From contig NZ_CANKXW010000004.1 in assembly GCF_947487805.1 (NCBI RefSeq), forward strand, positions 281,065 to 345,064: a stretch of DNA of 64,000 bases. The letters are read 5' to 3'. This stretch comes from an uncultured Tateyamaria sp. GTDB taxonomy: Bacteria > Pseudomonadota > Alphaproteobacteria > Rhodobacterales > Rhodobacteraceae. The notes beneath the pieces were generated by a model, which was given only the letters and a program-made list of their open reading frames with translations, was not told where the DNA came from and did not search any database. The position numbers were made by a program, and so were the translations under genes. Below, piece after piece: positions 53,417 to 60,570 of this stretch. The first letter of the stretch is position 1. Each line of letters starts with the position of its first letter.

Positions 53417-53702
53417 CCTGCCTGACACACAAAGCCTGGCATCGGATGCCCACAATCCGTTTACCGCTGTTCCCATCGAAATCACGGTATCGGTTGGCCG
53501 TGCGCGTCCGCTGGTGCGGGACCTCGTGATGCTCGGCGCCAATGCGGTGCTGACATTGGACAAACGTGTGGATGATCCGGTGGACCTGTTCGTCGGAGAA
53601 AAGCTGATCGCGCGCGGCAAGCTGGAAGAAGCCGAAGGGGCTGACGATGGGCAGCTTGTGGTGCGACTCACGGAAATTCTTGATCTGGGATCCAGTATCT
53701 AG
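53409..53702 (+). CDS. fliN: Flagellar switch protein FliN
   Basis: A 97-residue C-ring subunit, essentially the SpoA domain: ITVSVGRARPLVRDLVMLGANAVLTLDKRVDDPVDLFVGEKLIARGKLEEAE. Overlaps the fliH-like gene by 8 bases, 3 bases before fliP. fliG and fliM are elsewhere. Confidence 0.92.
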   Translation: MADLPDTQSLASDAHNPFTAVPIEITVSVGRARPLVRDLVMLGANAVLTLDKRVDDPVDLFVGEKLIARGKLEEAEGADDGQLVVRLTEILDLGSSI

Positions 53703-53705
53703 CTC

Positions 53706-54431
53706 ATGGCGCTACGGCTGATCCTTCTCGCGGTTTTGTTCTGTTTGCCGCTGCCCGCCTTTGCGCAGGACATCGCTATATCGTTGGGTGATGAAAACTC
53801 GATCAGCGCCAGGACACTTCAGCTCATTGCGCTGATCACGGTGCTTAGCCTTGCACCGGGGCTGGCCATCATGGTCACCTGTTTTCCGTTTCTGGTGACC
53901 GTATTGTCCATCTTGCGACAGGCCATCGGCCTCCAGCAGTCGCCGCCAAACATGTTGATTGTCAGTCTGGCACTGTTTCTGACGTATTTTGTGATGGAGC
54001 CGGTTTTCGTGCAGGCCTGGACAGAAGGTTTGCGCCCGCTCACCAACGAAGAGATAGACCCGGAAACCGCGTTCATTCGTACCTTGGCACCCTTTCGTGA
54101 CTTCATGGCGGCACGTCTGGACGCAGACACGTTCGCTGCGATGGCAGATCTGCGCCCCGATACCCAAGGGGTTCCACTCACACCTGACGCGCCGTTGTCG
54201 GTCCTCATTCCCAGTTTCCTGTTGTCTGAGATTTCGCGCGCCTTTCAGATCGGGTTCCTGATTTTCCTGCCATTTCTGATCATCGACCTTGTCGCCGCCG
54301 CGGTGCTGATGAGCATGGGCATGATGATGGTCCCTCCAGCGATCGTTTCCCTGCCCTTCAAGCTCGCGTTCTTCGTGGTCGCCGACGGCTGGAGTCTGAT
54401 CGCAGGCAGCCTCGTCCGTAGTTATTTCTGA
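53706..54431 (+). CDS. fliP: Flagellar export gate protein FliP
   Basis: A 241-residue FliP. A cleavable signal is at 1-20 (cut after AFA). Helices include LITVLSLAPGLAIMVTCFPF (about 41-60) with conserved Pro and Cys and FLIFLPFLIIDLVAAAVLMSMGMMMVPP. It assembles with FliQ and FliR. It is the last backbone flagellar gene before the accessory region, and the flagellar operon seems interrupted here. Confidence 0.95.
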   Translation: MALRLILLAVLFCLPLPAFAQDIAISLGDENSISARTLQLIALITVLSLAPGLAIMVTCFPFLVTVLSILRQAIGLQQSPPNMLIVSLALFLTYFVMEPVFVQAWTEGLRPLTNEEIDPETAFIRTLAPFRDFMAARLDADTFAAMADLRPDTQGVPLTPDAPLSVLIPSFLLSEISRAFQIGFLIFLPFLIIDLVAAAVLMSMGMMMVPPAIVSLPFKLAFFVVADGWSLIAGSLVRSYF

Positions 54432-54667
54432 CCGGATTGCGGTGCTGCACCATCTGGAATCGCAGCGGCACGGCAAAAGGCACGGGGTCACGCAAAGCGG
54501 TGTCAGTCGGTCGATTTTTTCGAAGAAAATTGGTGCCCAGAAGAGGCACAATGAAAGCTGAAAAAATACAATAATAGCAATATAAAAGAGGTATTGCTAT
54601 TTTTTCAGACCACCCTTTGGGCCACCTTGCTATGAGCCTTAAATCAAAGCGAAGGACGAGGTCGCAA
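54432..54667. other. Junction between flagellar locus and accessory DNA
   Basis: A 236-base gap. The first 100 bases keep high GC (with the small palindrome GGTGCTGCACC at 54441-54451), and from about 54540 the base composition becomes AT-rich. No gene is evident. It is the likely left boundary of the accessory element. I could not find a matching direct repeat inside the window. Confidence 0.45.
54573..54605. terminator. AT-rich hairpin with T-run
   Basis: AATAGCAATA (54573-54582) pairs with TATTGCTATT (54592-54601) across a 9-base loop, followed by TTTT on the plus strand. On the minus strand the stem is followed by ATTGTATTTTTT. It may terminate both the flagellar transcript and the YwgA-like gene transcript. 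Confidence 0.7.
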
Positions 54668-55192
54668 TTACACTATGCTTGGAAGCTTCTTGGGCGTGTT
54701 GACGCTCATTAGCTCAGCATAGAGGTTCTTGGCGCTGTCAATGCGGCTTGCCTTATCGGGTTTTCTTGCAGCGGTTTCCTTCCACGGATCAGAATGACCT
54801 TCGAAGGCAAGAAATGCGGATGTTGCCGCCAGTTCAAGGTCAATAGGGTTTGCTGCTTTTGCAATTTTGATCAGCTTCACGCGGGGCGAACTGCCTTCAA
54901 ATTGCGGCGCGGTTTCAGTTCGAAAAACCGAAAATGTGCCACCCCAAGTCGAAGGGCGCTGTTCCTCCGTCAACGAGCCAAGTATCTTCGACATGTCGGA
55001 AGTTGAAGCGAGGCTCTCACTGTAAGGTCCATAGTGCTTGTAGCGGAACTTGAACTGTTCCGCACCCAATCCAGTGGCTAACAAAAGAAATGCTGTTTTT
55101 TGTAGGCGAGTTCTACCGATTAACTCTCCGCCTGCTGAAGCTACAATGTCAACTAGCTCCGCAACACTATCAACTACATTGGCTGAAGTCAT
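54668..55192 (-). CDS. YwgA/Panacea-like protein coupled to an HD dNTPase
   Basis: A 174-residue helical protein. The segment GELIGRTRLQKTAFLL (about 22-37) followed by KFRYKHYGPYSESL (about 48-61) is the pattern of YwgA and of the wider Panacea/DUF4065 (SocA-like) fold. Panacea domains serve as antitoxins to many unrelated toxins. The start overlaps the stop of the upstream HD gene by ATGA, so the two are made in a fixed ratio. No motif for catalysis is seen. As I recall, a YwgA-YwfO (HD) pair exists in Bacillus. Antitoxin or cofactor role is inferred. Confidence 0.65.
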   Translation of the reverse strand: MTSANVVDSVAELVDIVASAGGELIGRTRLQKTAFLLLATGLGAEQFKFRYKHYGPYSESLASTSDMSKILGSLTEEQRPSTWGGTFSVFRTETAPQFEGSSPRVKLIKIAKAANPIDLELAATSAFLAFEGHSDPWKETAARKPDKASRIDSAKNLYAELMSVNTPKKLPSIV

Positions 55193-56583
55193 GTCTTCAC
55201 TCCCTTGGCGATATCTTCGATCTTCTGTTCTAAAAATTTTCGCGCGTCAGCATCGTTTTCATCAATGTATGCGCGAAGGAATTTAAATGTCCCGCTCGCG
55301 TTCACGGCACGCGATACTTCGCTGACATCGACCAGTTCATCGTTCATGTTAATGTGGATACGATTGAGCGGACCTTTGCCCTCCGAAAACCGCTTGTAGG
55401 TTGGCCGCTTGCCGTCATCCAAGATGATACGGGGCGTAATCGTTTCATTTTCTAAGTTCCACACATCGACGGCTTTGACGAGCTCAGCGCAAGCAACATC
55501 TAGAATTTCGTCGGTAACGTGCACGGAAAGATGCCGTGGGAAGCGGTCGCCCCTAGCATCAATGCACTTTAGGAGCTTTCTGTCGCGCAGCCTTTGTGCA
55601 ATTTCCTGTAAGCACTTATCTTCGGCGTCAACCATTTGGTGGATACTTCCCCAGATGAGAGCATCATCCATCGGTAAGAAGTTTTCTTGGTTTGAATGCT
55701 CCAAGAACTTTACCAAAGGGTGCTGAGAGTTCAGGCCGGTCCGGTCAACGTCACCGTTCTTCACTAGATCATGAAGGCGCACCATTAGATATGTGAACAG
55801 CTTCTCAGCGCTTCTTGTGGCCTTGTGAAAGTAAACCGTAGGGTACAAGTGGAAGAGCCCAAGAATATAGGTCTCTGCCGCAAAAAATGCTTTTGAACCA
55901 AGAACAAACGTTTCCGTTTCTCCAACTGGTTCATCATCCACACCATACTGTAGCGTGCCAATCTCTAGGTTTGACCGAAGCCAGGTAAAATCAATCTGGC
56001 TGTGCTGGGTTCCCGCCATTAGAGGGTCGCGTTGAATATAATCCAATCGATCAGCATCAAACTGGCTGGATACGACCGCGCTGTAGATGTCAGTTGGTCC
56101 ATCGATTGCTATGAGGTTTGCAACTTCTTCAGGAAAACCCTTGTGAACTTTCGCTAGAACCTCAGCAACTTCGCTATTCTTAATTAAGTCAGCGCTAACA
56201 GCTTCGTGCTTTGAATAGGGAATGTCTAGTTTTTCCCCAGCCTCTTCAAAGGAATGACTGAAAGGGCCATGGCCAATGTCATGAACCAATGCAGCGGCAA
56301 GCGCGACCTTCGCCCGGTCATCGTCAATATCGTTGCCCAGATGATCTCTAATAATCGACATCAGTTGACGCGCAATGTGGAAGACGCCCACGCTGTGTGC
56401 GAAGCGAGTATGCGTTGCGCCAGGAAATACAAGCTCAGAAAATGCAAGCTGCTTCACTCTCCTAAGTCTTTGAAACGGGCGAGTTTGCAAGACCTCCCAA
56501 AGCACGTTTTCGAACTTGTCATCGTTAAACTCAACGAGATCATGCAGCGGGTCTCGTATTCGTTGAGGAGAGTACTTTGCCAT
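55189..56583 (-). CDS. HD-domain dNTPase-like phosphohydrolase (YwfO/SAMHD1-type)
   Basis: A 464-residue HD-superfamily protein. It starts RIRDPLHDLVEF, then FQRLRRVKQLAFSELVFPGATHTRFAHSVG (H63), LVHDIGHGPFSHSFE (H101, D102) and SQFDADRLDYIQRD (D176/D178). These give the four metal ligands and the dNTPase-type flanks shared by SAMHD1 and YwfO. Cytoplasmic. It is first in a two-gene operon with the YwgA-like gene. Such enzymes hydrolyse dNTPs, and in mobile islands they can deplete nucleotides against phage. The ribosome site is weak. Confidence 0.8.
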   Translation of the reverse strand: MAKYSPQRIRDPLHDLVEFNDDKFENVLWEVLQTRPFQRLRRVKQLAFSELVFPGATHTRFAHSVGVFHIARQLMSIIRDHLGNDIDDDRAKVALAAALVHDIGHGPFSHSFEEAGEKLDIPYSKHEAVSADLIKNSEVAEVLAKVHKGFPEEVANLIAIDGPTDIYSAVVSSQFDADRLDYIQRDPLMAGTQHSQIDFTWLRSNLEIGTLQYGVDDEPVGETETFVLGSKAFFAAETYILGLFHLYPTVYFHKATRSAEKLFTYLMVRLHDLVKNGDVDRTGLNSQHPLVKFLEHSNQENFLPMDDALIWGSIHQMVDAEDKCLQEIAQRLRDRKLLKCIDARGDRFPRHLSVHVTDEILDVACAELVKAVDVWNLENETITPRIILDDGKRPTYKRFSEGKGPLNRIHINMNDELVDVSEVSRAVNASGTFKFLRAYIDENDADARKFLEQKIEDIAKGVKT

Positions 56584-56651
56584 ATGTTCTTGTTTTGTTC
56601 AACTGCTCAGTTATACGACACTACTAACTGCCGAACGACATGTGAAGTGCC

Positions 56652-56690
56652 TTGTGTGTATGCACACAAAATATGGTGCAATGCAGCACC
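56652..56690. promoter_or_regulatory. Two inverted repeats upstream of the HD operon
   Basis: TTGTGTG-TATG-CACACAA (56652-56669) and GGTGC-AATGCA-GCACC (56675-56690) lie within the 154-base gap before the HD gene and after the recombinase stop. They could be operators for autoregulation of the two-gene unit, or the end of the recombinase transcript. There is no T-run. Confidence 0.4.
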
Positions 56691-56737
56691 AGTTGTGTAG
56701 CCTTGTGAACGTATTGGCTAAGCCATTCAGCTTAAAT

Positions 56738-57370
56738 CTACCGCCACAACCCATCAAACGCCCTCGCAGACAACCTCGTATACAACTGGGTGCTAGTGAT
56801 CGAAGCATGACCTAGATACTCTTGGATCATACGGATGTCGTGACCTCGTTCACGCAAGTGAAACCCGCACGAGTGCCTTAGCATATGTGGATGGACGTGC
56901 CGCAGCTTTGCTGCCCGGGCCGCATCCGCGACGACCCTCCGAACTGAACGAGGCGACAGAGGTTGGCACCTCTCGGACACAAACAGCCAGGGCAAGTCGT
57001 CGTTCCGCGACCTCAGGTATTTTCGCATCCGACGGAGTTCGTCACCAGCCATTGGATGATATCGGCTCATGCCACGCTTCAGGCGCTCCACCCAGATCAC
57101 CGCTTTCTCGAGATCAACCCAATCGCGCCGCGCCATGATCGCTTCGCTTTCACGGTAGCCATGACGGAAGACCATAAAGATCAGGAGCTGGTCACGTTCC
57201 GGGTTCCGCGATGCCTTCGCACCGGCGATCAGCTTCATCACCTCGTTCTCTGTCAGGTAATCAATCTTTGGACGCGCGTGGGCATCAACAGGGCCAGTTG
57301 GGTCAAAACATGGCCGAAAACTGCTGTTGGGGGTTTGGGCTGCGTCCTGGTTTGAGCGTTGATTTTCCAT
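56738..57370 (-). CDS. Compact tyrosine recombinase
   Basis: A 210-residue site-specific recombinase consisting of the catalytic domain only (FimB/FimE-like size, no SAM-like N-terminal domain). All five catalytic residues are visible: R73 (GYRESEA), K98, H162-x-x-R165 (HPHMLRHS), H188 (YLGHASI) and the nucleophile Y197 (TQLYTRL). Start chosen at 57370. A TTG nine bases earlier is less likely. Interleaved inverted repeats begin at the start codon. It may act on the element ends or on a local switch. Confidence 0.88.
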   Translation of the reverse strand: MENQRSNQDAAQTPNSSFRPCFDPTGPVDAHARPKIDYLTENEVMKLIAGAKASRNPERDQLLIFMVFRHGYRESEAIMARRDWVDLEKAVIWVERLKRGMSRYHPMAGDELRRMRKYLRSRNDDLPWLFVSERCQPLSPRSVRRVVADAARAAKLRHVHPHMLRHSCGFHLRERGHDIRMIQEYLGHASITSTQLYTRLSARAFDGLWR

Positions 57371-57432
57371 ACACCCCAAAGTGTAACATGGCCGGTTCTA
57401 TACAGAAACGGCCATGTTATTGGCTGTATAGA
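57370..57432. repeat. Interleaved inverted repeats before the recombinase gene
   Basis: Three repeat pairs overlap in 63 bases. TACAC/GTGTA is at 57370-57374 and 57381-57385. An 11-base pair TAACATGGCCG/CGGCCATGTTA is at 57384-57394 and 57409-57419. A 9-base pair TCTATACAG/CTGTATAGA is at 57397-57405 and 57424-57432. The last two interleave (A-B-A'-B'), so as RNA they could form a pseudoknot, and as DNA they could be paired recombinase or regulator sites. Location is right at the recombinase start. Confidence 0.7.
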
Positions 57433-57539
57433 GCAGATGACTGACGTAAGTTGGACATCACCGAAGATACCTTCAAACTAGTTATTCTAGAGATTTTCGA
57501 AGGAAGATTCAGTTCCGAAATTGTATGCTTGGCATTTGA

Positions 57540-58313
57540 TCACTCACCAAAGTCATAGTACTCTTCAACCGCCTTGGCGGTAATTGAACCAGTAATCAAG
57601 ACTACGACGATTGCGCCGCTCAGAAACAAATTCTTATCATACTTTGACGCATCGAAATTTTCGAGCGAAAGCAGGCAAAAAAGCCAAGCAAGAGATACAA
57701 TTGCAGGTAGGCTCGAAATAACGCAGTACCTTGATGCAGCTTTCTTCATCCGCCAGATCGATTGTACTTCTCGGCTTGACATACTGCCGAAATTTTTAGG
57801 TCTAGATACAGCAATCGCAAAGTGAAAAATCGCATATGAAAAAATTGGAAAAGTTGCCAGATAAGGTAACGCATCTAAAAACCATGAGATCCAAGTATCT
57901 TTCCACGCATCAGAAAGCAGCACTATGCCTTTTGATATGCCGAACTTGACAACCATACCCACCAAAACAAATACGACTAATGCCAGGAGTAGCCGCCTAA
58001 TATTTCGAAAAACTGTGTCAGAAACAAACGGGCTCAATGATGAGAGATCTTGCTCTCGCCAAACGAACTCCCCTCCAGCCCAAAGTATCACGCTGAACGA
58101 TGCCAATTTCATAACATCTACTGCACCGCTAAGGGTTGCTTCACCGCCCATAGCTGAAACGATGGTAAAGTAGGCCGACACTGCCAACCCATAACCCAGT
58201 GCACTTATTACAGCATAGAAAGCTACTTTTACACTCGGTTGTTCTTTCCATTCGATAACCGATTGCCAGCGATCCACCCACCCCTGTCGGCGAGAGCTAT
58301 TTTTTTTATTCAT
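57540..58313 (-). CDS. Orphan multi-span membrane protein
   Basis: A 257-residue protein with about six hydrophobic stretches (roughly 29-52, 66-82, 106-128, 145-165, 195-218, 228-248). The N-terminal 28 residues are basic and cytoplasmic (MNKKNSSRRQGWVDRWQ). No motif or family is recognised. Codon use is AT-rich relative to the backbone, as for the next gene. It lies divergently from the TM-anchored gene at 58593, with 279 bases between. Possible roles in entry exclusion or defence are only suggestions. Confidence 0.6.
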   Translation of the reverse strand: MNKKNSSRRQGWVDRWQSVIEWKEQPSVKVAFYAVISALGYGLAVSAYFTIVSAMGGEATLSGAVDVMKLASFSVILWAGGEFVWREQDLSSLSPFVSDTVFRNIRRLLLALVVFVLVGMVVKFGISKGIVLLSDAWKDTWISWFLDALPYLATFPIFSYAIFHFAIAVSRPKNFGSMSSREVQSIWRMKKAASRYCVISSLPAIVSLAWLFCLLSLENFDASKYDKNLFLSGAIVVVLITGSITAKAVEEYYDFGE

Positions 58314-58592
58314 TCCATTCGTCCAGTCACATTCCCCGGCGCATCTTTTTACACACTAAACTTCATGCATCAAGGCCCCCAAACAGTTGATAGGCCATCA
58401 GGCGTTGTCACATTCTCAGATGCCCGAAGCATCACGAAATTGTTACAATGTGCGGCGCGCCGTTCACTTTATGGTAGAAAATCGGGCAAAGCAGAGAGCG
58501 TTCCTAGTTTGTTCGGCAGCGATTAGTTGCCACTAGTCAAAATAGTCGTATATTGTAAAGAAAATTGACTACGACGCCGATGGGTAAATTTA
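58314..58592. promoter_or_regulatory. Divergent AT-rich intergenic region
   Basis: A 279-base gap between two head-to-head membrane-protein genes, presumably with both promoters. I saw no clear operator. A 53-codon open frame (start about 58362) lacks a ribosome site and is not called. Confidence 0.35.
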
Positions 58593-59258
58593 ATGCTTGC
58601 TGCCACGCTTACACTGTTATTTTCACTGCTTTTTATTGCCGCTGTCTTGTTATACTACACGAAGCCACGCGACAACGCCAACATAGCTCAGAGAAGTAGA
58701 GATTTTTTTGAAACTACGCCAGCAACTCAACTTGTGAGGCGGTTAGACCATTTGGTTGCGACAGATGATAAGTTGTTTGTTACATCAGCAGAAGGCGCCT
58801 ATCCAGAGAAGGAGCCAGGGGGAGCTTTATGGCTTGATAAGCTGGAAGAGTGGATGTTGAGAGATGTGCGAATAACTTACTTAATAGTTGGAGGTTGTCA
58901 CGGCCAATTTCAGAAACTTGCCGAGCTTGCTAAAAAATCTGATGGTAATTTGGAGATCAGAGTTGTTTCGTCAACAGACTTTGACCGGGATCGTGCGCTT
59001 GCAATTCGCGATTTGTATACAACGCACCCCACTCTTTTAGTTTCTCCTGATGATGCACCAAAAGCTATGTGGCTTGAGAGATACCATGCTCCAGAGAGTG
59101 CTATGGCACTTGGAGTTAGCTACATTGCTCCCAATGACATCGATCAGTCTGAAATTGCATCAATATACATTGAACGCGTTTTTGGACTTCTTAAAGCTAC
59201 AAGAAAATTGACCGACCTAGAACTTAGTGAATTGGCTCACAGCAAGCTAGCTGCATAG
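58593..59258 (+). CDS. Single-span anchored protein of unknown function
   Basis: A 221-residue protein. One N-terminal helix (about 4-21, TLTLLFSLLFIAAVLLYY) holds a soluble alpha/beta domain (about 45-215). The segment DKLFVTSAEGAYPEKEPGG, then RITYLIVGGCHGQFQKL, and LEIRVVSSTDF alternates strand and helix in a way that recalls the PLD or Rossmann-like folds, but no HxK or nucleotide motif is present. Strongly AT-rich codon use (Ser, Leu, Asn). Ends in a textbook terminator. I cannot assign a function. Confidence 0.65.
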   Translation: MLAATLTLLFSLLFIAAVLLYYTKPRDNANIAQRSRDFFETTPATQLVRRLDHLVATDDKLFVTSAEGAYPEKEPGGALWLDKLEEWMLRDVRITYLIVGGCHGQFQKLAELAKKSDGNLEIRVVSSTDFDRDRALAIRDLYTTHPTLLVSPDDAPKAMWLERYHAPESAMALGVSYIAPNDIDQSEIASIYIERVFGLLKATRKLTDLELSELAHSKLAA

Positions 59259-59260
59259 GA

Positions 59261-59288
59261 AATGGTCGGAGTTTTCCGACCATTTTTT
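59261..59288 (+). terminator. Rho-independent terminator
   Basis: AATGGTCGGA-GTTT-TCCGACCATT followed by TTTTTT-like run; stem of 10 bases with no mismatch, 2 bases after the anchored-protein stop codon. Confidence 0.92.
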
Positions 59289-59362
59289 CAAAGTTTCAAA
59301 TTATAGATGTACAGAGCCGCAAAAAAGATCGCGGCAAAGACAATTGTAATCAATATTCCCAT
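59288..59362 (-). CDS. Tiny single-span membrane peptide, 24 aa
   Basis: A short frame encodes MGILITIVFAAIFFAALYIY plus four residues (NLKL). Almost the whole peptide is one hydrophobic helix with aromatic residues at the C-terminal side and a Lys near the end. GGAAGG lies 5 to 6 bases before the ATG, a good ribosome site. Its stop overlaps the last base of the neighbouring terminator from the opposite strand. The shape fits small membrane proteins or type I toxin-like peptides. No antisense RNA was identified. Confidence 0.5.
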   Translation of the reverse strand: MGILITIVFAAIFFAALYIYNLKL

Positions 59363-59501
59363 GATTGCCTTCCGCTTGTTACTAACTAATTAAACCATAG
59401 ATACCCCGAAATTGTGAATATTGACAAAATGTCTCTTCTGCCACCAAGTATTTTTTGCTTGGCAATAGACAAAAATTTTCGACTTCTTCTTGACTGAATT
59501 T

Positions 59502-59699
59502 CTACCGCTCTCTCCACTTCTTCTCCCAGCTTCGCTTCACCTTGCTAGGCTGGCGATGCATATCCACGCCGGTCAGTTCCTTCACCGCGTAGATACCGAC
59601 CAACGCCATCTCCTTCCCCACCCCCACCATGACATTCCGCCGATCTTTCCTGATCTGCTGTTTGGTTTTTCCACCGCGATTGATACGTCCAAAGTCCAT
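59502..59699 (-). CDS. Small basic protein of the mobile element
   Basis: A 65-residue, strongly basic protein (FGRINRGGKTKQQIRKDRRN; C-terminal KVKRSWEKKWRER). AGGAGG lies seven bases before the ATG, which makes the call good despite the length. A frame on the opposite strand covers the same bases but has no ribosome site. It has a short hydrophobic stretch VGVGKEMALVGIYAV in the middle. The function is unknown. Nucleic-acid binding is possible by charge only. Confidence 0.65.
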   Translation of the reverse strand: MDFGRINRGGKTKQQIRKDRRNVMVGVGKEMALVGIYAVKELTGVDMHRQPSKVKRSWEKKWRER

Positions 59700-59796
59700 G
59701 TGACTTCCTCCTGATTGGCACCCTATCAGGCTGGCAAATCATTGTTTTTATGACAAGAAATTCATACCGACCATCCTGACCATACCGACCGCAGCC

Positions 59797-59821
59797 AAAA
59801 ATAAATAACCCGCGAACGGGT
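59797..59821 (-). terminator. Terminator after the primase-like gene
   Basis: On the minus strand ACCCG-TTCG-CGGGT is followed by TATTTATTTTT. It begins 35 bases after the stop of the primase-like gene and ends the minus-strand conjugation gene run. Confidence 0.75.
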
Positions 59822-59855
59822 CATTTTGGGATGCCGGGCATAGATGTGGGCGATA

Positions 59856-60398
59856 CTAGAAGGCCCACTTCGGCGGTAACTTGGCCTCAGTGATCCCGAT
59901 GTATCCAGCTAGGGTACCGTCTTCAGTGCGGATCGGCACCGCCACAGTGCCCCGCATCGTGCCTCGAGGCGCATAGCCGATGCCCAGGGCTTCGGCGTCC
60001 TCGGGCTCCAGCCCCAACGCACCAACGGCCATATGGTCGTGCTCGAGGTATGTGAGGGGGGCAAAGCCGCCACGGGCTTCACTCCCCTCTTCTGAAGAGG
60101 GCTGTTTGGCCTTCTCCAGTGGAACGTTGCCCGACAGGAACTGTGCGGCTTCCTTGGTCGAGCATTCATTGATCAGTTGCACCAGGGCGAGCACATCGCC
60201 ACCTTTCTGGAGCGGGAACGAATACCAAACGCCCTTGCTCGGCGTGATAACAAAGCCCCGTTCACCGCCATCACCTGATGGGCAGGGGCCGCGCAAAGCA
60301 TTCCCGGCTTTCTTCAGTTCTAGGCCCAAACGCTTCGCCACGTCAGCGATGGGGTTAGCGGTCTTCACCGCCTCAAAGTCGATAAATCTAGACACCAC
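59856..60398 (-). CDS. Degenerate CHC2 primase-like protein
   Basis: A 180-residue protein resembling the zinc-finger part of DnaG-like/plasmid primases: IADVAKRLGLELKKAGNALRGPCPSGDGGERGFVI, then SKGVWYSFPLQKGGDVLALVQLI. Only one of the usual CHC2 Cys/His ligands is kept (the Cys in GPCPSG). The position of the second Cys pair reads YSFPLQ. The usual TOPRIM catalytic domain is missing, so the protein looks short or evolved to another role. Start is GTG at 60398, or GTG at 60395, with AGGAG upstream. Confidence 0.6.
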   Translation of the reverse strand: MVSRFIDFEAVKTANPIADVAKRLGLELKKAGNALRGPCPSGDGGERGFVITPSKGVWYSFPLQKGGDVLALVQLINECSTKEAAQFLSGNVPLEKAKQPSSEEGSEARGGFAPLTYLEHDHMAVGALGLEPEDAEALGIGYAPRGTMRGTVAVPIRTEDGTLAGYIGITEAKLPPKWAF

Positions 60399-60432
60399 GG
60401 TCTCCTATGAAAGAACTCCGCAGTGCATTGTA

Positions 60433-60570
60433 TCATGCGTCGTCGAAGCGCTTGCCGTAGGCGATGCACTCGTAGTCGTAGTCCCACGTGAAGCGCTTGT
60501 GTTTGTGATCGCAGGGTTTGTTGAGGATGACGCGATATGGGTTCTTAACCAGTTCGTAGAGTAGTTGCAT
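60433..60570 (-). CDS. Small protein, 45 aa
   Basis: A short protein, MQLLYELVKNPYRVILNKPC then HKHKRFTWDYDYECIAYGKRFDDA, with a Cys/His-containing middle (CDHKHK). GGAG lies about seven bases before the ATG. It overlaps the end of the replication-relaxation-like gene by 26 bases and precedes the primase-like gene by 34. Amino-acid composition is protein-like. Function unknown. Confidence 0.55.
   Translation of the reverse strand: MQLLYELVKNPYRVILNKPCDHKHKRFTWDYDYECIAYGKRFDDA

Noticed and set aside
54441..54451. Palindrome GGTGCTGCACC after fliP as terminator
   Set aside because: Stem is only 5 bases and has no T-run; the hairpin at 54573 is a far better terminator.
58362..58526. 53-codon open frame on the plus strand in the divergent AT-rich gap
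   Set aside because: No ribosome site, no coding-like features, and it occupies the space needed for two promoters.
59490..59714. Plus-strand 74-codon frame opposite the small basic protein
   Set aside because: The minus-strand frame has AGGAGG and protein-like composition; the plus-strand one has neither.
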